Shown: positions 1 through 5,928, counted from the first letter of the stretch. The stretch: 6,219 bases of DNA from Bacteroidota bacterium (GCA_030628785.1 DAOVQI010000212.1:1-6219), one strand, 5' to 3'. Made by a program: numbers and translations. Notes: generated by a model from the sequence alone, not told the origin.

Positions 1-38
1 TGAAATATTGCTTTGCAATAAATCTTCGATTTATTTCA
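1..38. repeat. 38-nt sequence forming a perfect three-way junction
   Basis: Every base of this stretch fits one nested structure. The outer stem TGAAAT (1-6) pairs with ATTTCA (33-38). It encloses two adjacent hairpins: ATTGC (7-11) with GCAAT (15-19) around TTT, and AAATC (20-24) with GATTT (28-32) around TTC. The pairing is seen directly. Its function is inferred: it may be a small mobile or REP-like element linked to the RAYT gene downstream, or the end of an upstream transcript. It touches the window edge and could extend further left. Confidence 0.55.
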
Positions 39-51
39 CAGGGTGAATTAT

Positions 52-82
52 TTGGATATCGTCAAAAAAACTTATAACTTTT
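52..82 (+). promoter_or_regulatory. possible Bacteroidota-type promoter before the RAYT region
   Basis: TTG at 52-54 is followed after 20 nt by TAACTTTT at 75-82. This matches seven of eight positions of the Bacteroidota -7 element TAnnTTTG, at the usual spacing from a -33 TTG. It would start transcription near position 90 and read into the gene remnant at 123 and the RAYT fragment at 206. Such motifs occur by chance in AT-rich DNA, so this is only a candidate. Confidence 0.3.
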
Positions 83-122
83 GAGTTTAATCTGTTCGGG
101 TTTATTCAACAACTATACCACA

Positions 123-209
123 ATGCCTGACAAACCCAACAATTTCATCCGGTTCTGGCAGGAACTGAAAAGACGTAAGGTAGTTCGTGTAATTATTATT
201 ATAATATGA
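123..209 (+). pseudogene. N-terminal remnant of an FWQELKRRK-type membrane protein gene
   Basis: The reading frame opens with ATG and encodes 28 residues, MPDKPNNFIRFWQELKRRKV followed by VRVIIIII, then TGA. From recalled family knowledge, this is the cytoplasmic start of Bacteroidota proteins in which FWQELKRRKVxRV leads straight into a transmembrane helix, often followed by TPR repeats. Here the frame breaks at the beginning of that helix, and the stop overlaps the RAYT start as ATATGA. The piece is therefore most likely the stump of a gene cut by the RAYT module. A second, more decayed copy of the same start lies at 4256-4315, on the other side of the split RAYT. A functional 28-residue peptide cannot be excluded but is less likely. 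Confidence 0.6.
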
Positions 210-517
210 AATTCAATCCTGATAAACACCACCGCAGATCAATTCGATTAAAGGAATACGATTATTCCAGACCTGGCGCCTATTTTGTAACCCTTTGTGT
301 TCATGATCGGGAATGTTTATTCGGAGACATTACGGGTGGGGAAATCTGTTTGAACGAATATGGTAAAATTGTACAAACCGAATGGTTAAAATCATCAGAA
401 ATACGCAATGAAATTAAATTGGATGTCTATCAGATTATGCCAAATCATTTTCATGGTATTGTGATTATCCGAAATGGTACGATGGACTGTAGGGGCAATC
501 GGCCGATTGCCCCTACA
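206..517 (+). pseudogene. REP-associated tyrosine transposase (RAYT), N-terminal half
   Basis: The encoded protein belongs to the Y1/IS200-like HUH transposases of the RAYT branch, single-strand DNA enzymes thought to act on REP hairpins. The start, MKFNPDKHHRRSIRLKEYDY, and the segment GAYFVTLCVHDRECLFG are typical of Bacteroidota RAYTs. The metal-binding HUH motif is H81-F82-H83 in QIMPNHFHGIVII. The frame then enters a 30-bp palindrome, read as RGNRPIAP, and stops at TGA 518-520 after 104 residues, where intact family members run to roughly 170-190. The missing C-terminal half, with the expected catalytic tyrosine, is found in the same frame sense at 4044-4280 behind a second copy of the palindrome. 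The start overlaps the stop of the preceding remnant. This half alone should not catalyse strand transfer. Confidence 0.88.
488..517. repeat. REP-like perfect palindrome, copy 1, inside the RAYT frame
   Basis: This is a 30-bp uninterrupted palindrome. The left arm is TGTAGGGGCAATCGG and the right arm is its exact reverse complement. The central 24 bases (491-514) are identical to 4044-4067. The outermost bases differ between the copies, TGT/ACA here and GC/GC there, yet each copy is fully self-complementary. It is GC-rich compared with its surroundings and is read in the RAYT frame as RGNRPIAP. Its placement in a RAYT gene supports calling it the cognate REP sequence, but that link is inferred. 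Confidence 0.9.
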
Positions 518-666
518 TGAAAAAATATTTCTTTTTTTCCTTGTTTTGCCTGATTACAGGGGAAACAATAGCGCAAACTTTCCGGTTTAATACATACGGG
601 AATGAAATCCTTTTTATTTACGATGAAAATAAATCTGCTTTTAAAGGTCAGAAGCAACCTGCATGA
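517..666 (+). CDS. short ORF with signal-peptide-like start, possible gene remnant
   Basis: An ATG whose first base is the last base of the palindrome opens a 49-codon frame. The start MKKYFFFSLFCLITGETIAQ looks like an export signal with a cleavage site near ETIAQ, followed by TFRFNTYG and then low-complexity residues up to TGA. From memory, AQTxxFxxYG is how Bacteroidota propeller sensors begin after the signal peptide, and the kinase downstream has the comparable QVNNFKIYS. The ORF may therefore be the stump of a second, paralogous sensor gene, cut off before the first propeller blade. The alternative is a small secreted peptide. Its last codons lie in the left arm of the stem-loop at 656-715. 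No ribosome-binding site is evident, so expression is uncertain. Confidence 0.35.
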   Translation: MKKYFFFSLFCLITGETIAQTFRFNTYGNEILFIYDENKSAFKGQKQPA

Positions 667-715
667 ATTTTATTTTTATCAGATGTTTGTGAATTTTATT
701 AAATTCATGCAGGTT
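656..715 (+). promoter_or_regulatory. 15-bp stem-loop in the kinase leader, possible terminator or control element
   Basis: AACCTGCATGAATTT (656-670) pairs perfectly with 701-715 across a 30-nt AT-rich loop. The right arm is followed by TCTTTAAAATTT, so the hairpin could terminate transcripts arriving from the RAYT side. An 11-base direct repeat, TGAATTTTATT, lies within it at 664-674 and 690-700. A weak promoter-like pair, CTG 659-661 and GATGTTTG 682-689 at 20-nt spacing, also falls inside. The pairing is certain from the sequence; the role is inferred. Confidence 0.5.
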
Positions 716-733
716 TCTTTAAAATTTAAGGAA

Positions 734-3700
734 ATGAAACGATTTTTAATTTTATCCTTATTCATAGGATTTGTTTTTTCTGCAAACATTTTTTCCCAGG
801 TAAATAATTTTAAAATCTATTCCATTGATCAAGGACTTCCTGTTTCTACGGTATTTACAATGATCAGGGATTCCAGGGGCTACTTGTGGCTTGGGACTAT
901 TGGAGGAGGAGTAAGCCGGTTCGACGGATATAGCTTCCTTACTTTTAACCAAAAAAGCGGACTTCCGGATAATAACGTAAGAACCATACTTGAGGATTCA
1001 AAAGGAAATTTTTGGTTTGGAACATACGGAGGGATTGGCTTTTATGATGGATATACCATAAGAAACATTAATAAAGATGACGGTTTATCAGGAGAACAGG
1101 TATGGAGTTTATTTGAGGACAGAAAAAACACGGTTTGGGCAGGAACAGATAATGCTTTAAATAAAGTTGAGTTTTTTAATTCCTATGATTCAATCAAAAT
1201 AACATCCTATTCATTAATGGAAGGTTTGGCAGCCCGCTTAATATTTGATATATATGAAGATAAATATGACCGGCTGTGGCTGGCTACTTATCGTAATGGA
1301 ATTTACATTGTATCCTTCGAGAATGAAGAAATAAGCAATGTAAAAAGATTATCCAGCGGGGGCATTCCAAGTGATAATATTCTTGACATTGAAGAAGACA
1401 AGGAAGGAAATCTTTGGTTTGCTACGGAAGATGAGGGTGTTTTTAAAATTGAGGGATTTACCGATTCAAGTTGGGGGCAGATAAAAGTGTATAATTCATC
1501 CAATGGTTTACCTGATAACATGATTTGGGATATCCTGTCGGATGAGGCAGGTAATCTCTGGTTCGCTACTGATAAAGGAGGAATTGTAAAATTAGTGAAC
1601 AATGAGTTTATGGAGTATTCTGTTAAGCAAGGGTTCCCTGAGAATCAGGTGCTATGTATTGAACAGGACAACGAAGGAAATATTTGGGCAGGGACCTTTA
1701 GTTTTGGCATTGTGAAAATGATGGGAGATCATTTTTCACATTATATGGAAGAACAGGGACTTTCCAGTAACCAGGTTTATGATATTGATCAGGATGAACA
1801 GGGAAATTATTGGTTGGCATCATTAGGCGCTGGTTTAATAAGATTAAGTTTTAAAAACGGAGCCCCGGATTTTAAATATTATACAACTCAGGATGGATTG
1901 CCGGATAATTATATTGTATCCCTCTCATTCGATACAAAAGGTAATTTGTGGATCGGTACGCAAGAAAACGGAATTTCCAGATTCGACGGCAAAAAATTTG
2001 TTAACTACAGCGTGGATAATGGCTTGATCGACAACCGGGTAATCTGTATGCTGGCTGATTCGAGGGGTGATGTTTGGATTGGAACAAAAAGCAGGATAAG
2101 CAGATATAATGGTATTGGCTTTTTCCCTATAACTGCAGAAGAATTTGGATTGCCACATAATGAGATTCAGACCATTATTGAGGATAACGAGGGTAGGATA
2201 TGGGTGGGAACCTATGATGGATTAGCAAGGTTTGAGAATAATATTATGCAAACGTTCGGTGAAGAGGAGGGGTTGGATTTTAAGCAAATCTTTGCACTTG
2301 CGGAGGATATTAATGGAAATATCTGGATTGGAACTCATGGTGGTGGTCTGTACAAATGGAATAAAAATGCCGATCTGAAACAGTCAATTAAATTCATTGT
2401 TGGGGATAGCCTTCTTGGTTCCAATATTATTGTCTCCATGGTTTTTCAGGATGACAGCACCCTCCTTGTGGGTACAAATGTGGGATTTGATAAAATTATA
2501 TTGGATAAAGATCAAAATATACAACAAGTAAAAAATTATAATAAATCAAATGGTTTTATCGGGATGGAAAATAACATGAATGCCATCCTGAAAGATAGTG
2601 AAGAAAACATTTGGTTCGGAACTGTGAAGGGAATTACCCGATTTAATCCCATGCTTGAAAAAATTAACCTGACACCTCCTAAACTACATTTAACCGAATT
2701 AGACCTGGAATTTGAAAATATCGACTGGTCGGAAAAAGTTGACAGTATCCTGCCATATTCGCTGTTGCCCTTTGATCTTAAATTACCCCATCACCAGAAT
2801 CACCTGACCTTTAAATGGACCGGAATATACCTCGGGAATCCTGAAAAGGTTAGTTATAAATACAAATTGGATCCCCAGGAAAAGGATTGGTCTCCACCCC
2901 GCATAATGTCTGAGATGACTTACTCAGGATTAAATCCGGGTGAATATACATTTATGGTAATTGCAGAGAATGAAAATGGCATTTGGAACAAGGAACCTCT
3001 TACCTTTAATTTTATCATTAAACCTCCATTCTATCAAACCTGGTGGTTCATAACACTTATGATTTTCGTTGCTATTATTGCCATAATTGCCTTTATAAAA
3101 TACCGGGAAAAGCAACTGATAAAGGGAAAAAGGATACTTGAACAAAAGGTCGAGGAGAGGACTTTACAAATTGAACATCAGAAAGAAGAAATCCTTGCCG
3201 CAAGTGAGGAGTTAGAACATAAAAAAGAAGAAATAGAGTCTCAAAGGGATGAACTTGCCCAGACCCTTGAAAACCTTGAAAGAACCCAATCACAACTGGT
3301 TGAATCCGAAAAAATGGCAGCATTGGGAGGTTTGGTTACCGGTGTGGCCCATGAGATCAATACACCGGTGGGCATTGGAATTACTGCTATTTCGAGTTGG
3401 ATCGATGAAACCAAACGAATGGCAGAACTTTATAAAAAGGAACAAATAACCAGAGCTGATTTCAAAGAATACCTCACCTCGTCAAATGACAGTGCGAAAC
3501 TTGCCCTGAAAAACCTGGAACGAACAGCTTCTCTTGTCCAGAGTTTTAAACAGGTATCAGTAGATCAGTCAACTGAGCAGCAAAGGGAATTCAACCTGAA
3601 ATCCTATATGGAAGATGTAATAAGGAGCTTGTATCCAAAATTTAAGCAAAGAGATATTGAGATCAACATAGACTGTGATGAGGAACTGAAATTAAATTCT

Positions 3701-4042
3701 TACCCCGGTGCTTTTGCCCAAATTTTTACCAACCTTATTCTGAACTCTCTTACTCACGGATTTAAAGAAAAGGAAAAAGGAAAAATTTCCATTGATGCCA
3801 GGAAAAGTAATGCAGAGTTGAAAATAGAATACAGGGATGATGGCAAAGGAATCCCGGAAGAAATCCTTCCAAAGGTCTTCGATCCCTTTATTACATCCGA
3901 TCAAAGCAAAGGAACAGGACTGGGATTGCATATTGTGTATAATCTGGTTACACAGAAGTTGAAGGGAACCATTAAATGTGATAGTGAACTTGGGAAAGGG
4001 ACTATAATGACAATAAACCTTCCGATTACAAAAACCAAATAG
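734..4042 (+). CDS. propeller/Y_Y_Y-domain sensor histidine kinase
   Basis: The product (1,102 residues) is a membrane sensor kinase that should read a periplasmic ligand and phosphorylate a response regulator. Order of parts: signal peptide 1-21; two-component-regulator propeller repeats about 28-640, with some 14 blade motifs of the type LWIGT, fitting two seven-bladed propellers; Y_Y_Y domain about 690-762; membrane helix 770-788; coiled coil about 796-860; phosphoacceptor H873 in AHEINTPVG; ATP-binding core with N1000/N1004, DDGKG 1035-1039, FDPF 1049-1052 and GTGLGL 1060-1065. All key kinase residues are present. There is no receiver or AraC-type domain, so unlike hybrid HTCS proteins it needs a partner, and no response regulator lies in this window. 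I chose ATG 734 because it begins the signal peptide (MKRFLILSLFIGFVF) behind AAGGAA. The in-frame ATG at 602 would add 44 residues and bury it. The gene sits between the two halves of a RAYT gene. The ligand is unknown. Confidence 0.96.
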   Translation: MKRFLILSLFIGFVFSANIFSQVNNFKIYSIDQGLPVSTVFTMIRDSRGYLWLGTIGGGVSRFDGYSFLTFNQKSGLPDNNVRTILEDSKGNFWFGTYGGIGFYDGYTIRNINKDDGLSGEQVWSLFEDRKNTVWAGTDNALNKVEFFNSYDSIKITSYSLMEGLAARLIFDIYEDKYDRLWLATYRNGIYIVSFENEEISNVKRLSSGGIPSDNILDIEEDKEGNLWFATEDEGVFKIEGFTDSSWGQIKVYNSSNGLPDNMIWDILSDEAGNLWFATDKGGIVKLVNNEFMEYSVKQGFPENQVLCIEQDNEGNIWAGTFSFGIVKMMGDHFSHYMEEQGLSSNQVYDIDQDEQGNYWLASLGAGLIRLSFKNGAPDFKYYTTQDGLPDNYIVSLSFDTKGNLWIGTQENGISRFDGKKFVNYSVDNGLIDNRVICMLADSRGDVWIGTKSRISRYNGIGFFPITAEEFGLPHNEIQTIIEDNEGRIWVGTYDGLARFENNIMQTFGEEEGLDFKQIFALAEDINGNIWIGTHGGGLYKWNKNADLKQSIKFIVGDSLLGSNIIVSMVFQDDSTLLVGTNVGFDKIILDKDQNIQQVKNYNKSNGFIGMENNMNAILKDSEENIWFGTVKGITRFNPMLEKINLTPPKLHLTELDLEFENIDWSEKVDSILPYSLLPFDLKLPHHQNHLTFKWTGIYLGNPEKVSYKYKLDPQEKDWSPPRIMSEMTYSGLNPGEYTFMVIAENENGIWNKEPLTFNFIIKPPFYQTWWFITLMIFVAIIAIIAFIKYREKQLIKGKRILEQKVEERTLQIEHQKEEILAASEELEHKKEEIESQRDELAQTLENLERTQSQLVESEKMAALGGLVTGVAHEINTPVGIGITAISSWIDETKRMAELYKKEQITRADFKEYLTSSNDSAKLALKNLERTASLVQSFKQVSVDQSTEQQREFNLKSYMEDVIRSLYPKFKQRDIEINIDCDEELKLNSYPGAFAQIFTNLILNSLTHGFKEKEKGKISIDARKSNAELKIEYRDDGKGIPEEILPKVFDPFITSDQSKGTGLGLHIVYNLVTQKLKGTIKCDSELGKGTIMTINLPITKTK

Positions 4043-4069
4043 CAGGGGCAATCGGCCGATTGCCCCTGC
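4042..4069. repeat. REP-like perfect palindrome, copy 2
   Basis: This is a 28-bp perfect palindrome with left arm GCAGGGGCAATCGG. It shares its central 24 bases with copy 1 at 488-517 but has different, still matching outer bases. It begins on the last base of the kinase stop codon TAG, so it could also act as a terminator-like hairpin for that gene, although no T-run follows on the plus strand. In the frame of the downstream RAYT half it reads RGNRPIAPA, the same peptide as in copy 1. Confidence 0.9.
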
Positions 4070-4280
4070 GTTTAAAATGCGCCCAAAATCATTATCTTCA
4101 TTAATGGCGGGATTTCAATCATCTGTTACATCAAAAATTAACCAATCACGCGGTACATATGGAACACCTGTATGGCAGTTAAATTATTTTGACCGGATCA
4201 TTAGGAACGATGAAGAATTAAACCGTTTCCGAAAATACATTATTGAAACCCTCTTATGCCACAACCCACAAACAAACTAA
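4044..4280 (+). pseudogene. REP-associated tyrosine transposase (RAYT), C-terminal half
   Basis: The frame begins inside the palindrome and continues as AFKMRPKSLSSLMAGFQSSV, then TSKIN and PVWQLNYFDRIIRN, ending with RKYIIE before a non-typical tail TLLCHNPQTN. RPKSLSS, the PVWQxNY block and the final RKYI helix are hallmarks of the C-terminal part of Bacteroidota RAYTs. The tyrosine in RKYI (codon 4236-4238) is the likely nucleophile, so catalytic tyrosine and HUH motif now sit in separate fragments. Family members usually continue after RKYI with an NP-containing tail. Here that tail is replaced by sequence overlapping the next remnant's ATG at 4256, so the 3' end is probably damaged as well. 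ATG 4077 could start a 67-residue peptide, but no domain-complete protein results. Confidence 0.87.
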
Positions 4281-4315
4281 CCCAATTCTGGCAAGGGCCG
4301 ACCGTAAAGAAATAA
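4256..4315 (+). pseudogene. second decayed copy of the FWQ-type gene start
   Basis: ATG 4256 opens a 19-codon frame, MPQPTNKLTQFWQGPTVKK, before TAA. It resembles the remnant at 123-209 (MPDKPNNFIRFWQ). After FWQ the similarity continues only with a frame change: CGTAAAGAA at 4303-4311 resembles the RRK codons of the other copy. It overlaps the 3' end of the RAYT half by 25 bases in another frame. I read it as a frameshifted, truncated start of the same gene family. The match is short, so chance resemblance remains possible. Confidence 0.5.
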
Positions 4316-4370
4316 CCAGGTGGTTTATTTAATGGAGGAGCCAGGTTGTAGGGGGGCATGGGAGACTGAA

Positions 4371-4403
4371 AACCCCGACAGGGTTCAGAACCCTGTCGGT
4401 GTT
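4371..4403. repeat. REP-like hairpin in the comF downstream spacer
   Basis: CCGACAGGGTT (4375-4385) pairs perfectly with AACCCTGTCGG (4389-4399) around CAG, and three more pairs follow beyond one mismatch. Read on the minus strand, the stem is followed by GGTTTT, so it could back up termination of comF transcripts. The AACCCTGTCGG type recurs in Bacteroidota intergenic DNA as far as I recall. It shares the pattern GGTT-loop-AACC with the hairpin at 4448-4479. Confidence 0.75.
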
Positions 4404-4447
4404 AAATCCGCGGTGCAACTGCTGGTCTCAATCCATGTATTATCTAA

Positions 4448-4479
4448 ACCCGTGGCACGGTTAGAACCGTGTCACGGGT
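4448..4479 (-). terminator. long hairpin just behind comF, REP-like, possible terminator
   Basis: CCCGTGGCACGGTT (4449-4462) pairs with AACCGTGTCACGGG (4465-4478) across only AG, with one G-T wobble and one extra A-T pair outside. It begins 10 nt after the comF stop codon in the direction of comF transcription. On the minus strand it is followed by TTAGAT, a weak T-tract, so it may end comF transcripts. Its sequence style is also that of a REP element. Both readings are compatible. Confidence 0.6.
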
Positions 4480-4489
4480 AACCATAAAA

Positions 4490-5185
4490 TCAGGCCATTG
4501 CCAAGGTGGCAATACTTACTTTGGTGTTTTCAATAGTAAGGAGGACCCTCGCACAGGCTTCAAGAGTTGAACCGGTAGTAACAACGTCATCGACAAGCAG
4601 AATATGTTTGTCTTTTAAAGCGTCAGCAGTTTTTAGTTTGAAAATATTTTCAACATTTTTCCACCGTTCGTACCTGGTTTTTCGCGTTTGAGTCTCCGAT
4701 TCAATTGCCCTGTAAAGAGTTCTGGTATCAATTGGTTTCTCCATCCGTTCCGCGATACCTCTGGCTATCCACTCACTCTGGTTATACCCCCGTTTCCTTT
4801 GTTTCCTGACATGTAATGGGACCGGCACCACCAAATCAATCTCCCTATAAGCACTTGAAGACATTAATTCACCGCCAAAGATTTTGCCAAGTTCATAACC
4901 TATTTCCTTTTGTCCACGATATTTCATATTATGGATCAGTACCTGAAATTTACTCCCTTTGTAAAAAAAATAATAGGAAGTGGCATTTTCGACATTAACC
5001 CTTCCCCATAATAGCCTGGCTACCGGATTATCATTAAAATGATGAAAATTTGTTTTGGGGATATGATAAAGACATTGGGTACAGATCAAATTCTCCTGCT
5101 TAAATAAATTTTGTCCACAGGAAGGACAAAGCCGGGGGTAAAGAAGATTCAGAAAATCTTCAAACAATAAAAAAAATTTTACCAT
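4490..5185 (-). CDS. comF: ComF family phosphoribosyltransferase-like protein
   Basis: This is a complete 231-residue member of the ComF family, cytoplasmic proteins tied to DNA uptake in naturally competent bacteria but also present in many species of unproven competence. The N-terminus carries a four-cysteine zinc motif, CPSC at 20-23 and CTQC at 35-38. The C-terminal half is a type I phosphoribosyltransferase fold, with the PVPL segment at 121-124, RGYNQ at 132-136 and the PRPP-binding loop VDDVVTTGST at 198-207. The length fits the family. The start ATG at 5183-5185 has no purine-rich ribosome-binding site, only a T-rich leader, which is common in Bacteroidota. It lies 35 nt behind the Crp/Fnr gene in the same direction with no hairpin between, so the two are probably co-transcribed. 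A REP-like hairpin follows the stop. The biochemical substrate is not established. Confidence 0.95.
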   Translation of the reverse strand: MVKFFLLFEDFLNLLYPRLCPSCGQNLFKQENLICTQCLYHIPKTNFHHFNDNPVARLLWGRVNVENATSYYFFYKGSKFQVLIHNMKYRGQKEIGYELGKIFGGELMSSSAYREIDLVVPVPLHVRKQRKRGYNQSEWIARGIAERMEKPIDTRTLYRAIESETQTRKTRYERWKNVENIFKLKTADALKDKHILLVDDVVTTGSTLEACARVLLTIENTKVSIATLAMA

Positions 5186-5220
5186 TCAAAAAAAGGAAAA
5201 AATATAAAGGAAAAAATTTT

Positions 5221-5901
5221 TTATCCCATTTTACTTATTTGTTCTAATAATTTTTTTTTCAGTATTTTTATTTCCCTCCCTTTAACACTTAAAATCTTTT
5301 CCTTATAAAAATCCGTCAGTATGCGACTTACCGTTTCTCTGGAAGTGCAAATCAGATCAGCCAGTTCACTTCGTCGAAGGGGTAATTCAAATTCATCTTT
5401 TCTATAAATATCACGGGAAAAAAATAAAACAGTATCTGCCATACGGCCATTTAAATGTTTTTGTGAAAGATTCACCCAATTATGAAAATTAGTTAATTCA
5501 TTTTTACACATATTTATAATTAATTCATATGCAAATTCCCCATTTTTATGTATAAGCTGCTTAAATGTTTTAATATCTATAAAACATGCATTTGTTTCTT
5601 CCAGTGCCGTAGCAGAATAATTATTTATTTTATCTCCAAAAGTTGTTGGAATGCCTAAATAAGCCGGAGCTTTAACTATTTTAATAATTTGTTCCTTTTG
5701 ATGACCAGCCATATGTAATTTAACCAACCCGGTTCTAAGATAAATAATATTGGAGGAAAAAGAACCCTGCTTGAAAATAACTTCTCCTTTTTTAAAACTC
5801 ACTTTAGCAGAATTATCTTCCATAACTTCTAATTCCTTTTCACCCAGGATTCCTGCTGCAGTTGATTTAATAATACACGATATGCAATTTATTTCCTCCA
5901 T
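5221..5901 (-). CDS. Crp/Fnr family transcriptional regulator
   Basis: The 226-residue product has a cyclic-nucleotide-binding-type beta-roll (about 20-125), a dimerisation helix (about 125-150) and a C-terminal winged helix-turn-helix. The recognition helix TSRETVSRIL (187-196) nearly matches that of E. coli CRP (SRETVGRIL), which predicts recognition of TGTGA half-sites. A perfect TGTGA-N6-TCACA site lies 31 bp before the start codon. The phosphate-cassette region reads LGIPTTFG and lacks the GEL and arginine signature of cAMP binders, so cAMP is an unlikely effector. N-terminal cysteines C6 and C9 plus C106 recall FNR, but a full set of four correctly spaced cluster ligands is not present. 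ATG 5899-5901 is preceded by AT-rich DNA. The comF gene follows after 35 nt, so this gene is probably the first of a two-gene operon. Confidence 0.95.
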   Translation of the reverse strand: MEEINCISCIIKSTAAGILGEKELEVMEDNSAKVSFKKGEVIFKQGSFSSNIIYLRTGLVKLHMAGHQKEQIIKIVKAPAYLGIPTTFGDKINNYSATALEETNACFIDIKTFKQLIHKNGEFAYELIINMCKNELTNFHNWVNLSQKHLNGRMADTVLFFSRDIYRKDEFELPLRRSELADLICTSRETVSRILTDFYKEKILSVKGREIKILKKKLLEQISKMG

Positions 5902-5928
5902 TTAACTGTAAAGTTAAAATAATTGATT

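Noticed and set aside
451..657. Minus-strand ORF opposite the RAYT fragment and kinase leader
   Set aside because: It reads antisense through the palindrome and the short signal-peptide ORF and shows no recognisable domain.
602..733. Longer kinase start at ATG 602 adding 44 residues
   Set aside because: It would place 44 residues ahead of an otherwise clear signal peptide and run through the leader stem-loop. ATG 734 begins the signal peptide and follows AAGGAA.
3249..3449. Plus-strand ORF of 66 codons within the kinase gene
   Set aside because: It is an out-of-frame reading of the coiled coil and phosphoacceptor region, which is clearly coding in the kinase frame.
734..4042. Hybrid two-component system (HTCS) with AraC output
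   Set aside because: The protein ends just after the ATPase G2 box. No receiver or helix-turn-helix follows.
3692..4051. Minus-strand ORF of 119 codons under the kinase ATPase domain
   Set aside because: It is a shadow of the strongly conserved kinase core and has no motif of its own.
488..4069. Simple single-crossover integration at the palindrome
   Set aside because: Crossover within the core would leave mismatched outer bases in both copies, but both are perfectly self-complementary. It remains possible only with later correction.
488..4479. CRISPR-like repeats
   Set aside because: The palindromic repeats are irregularly spaced by kilobases, have no unique spacers of constant length, and no cas gene is present.
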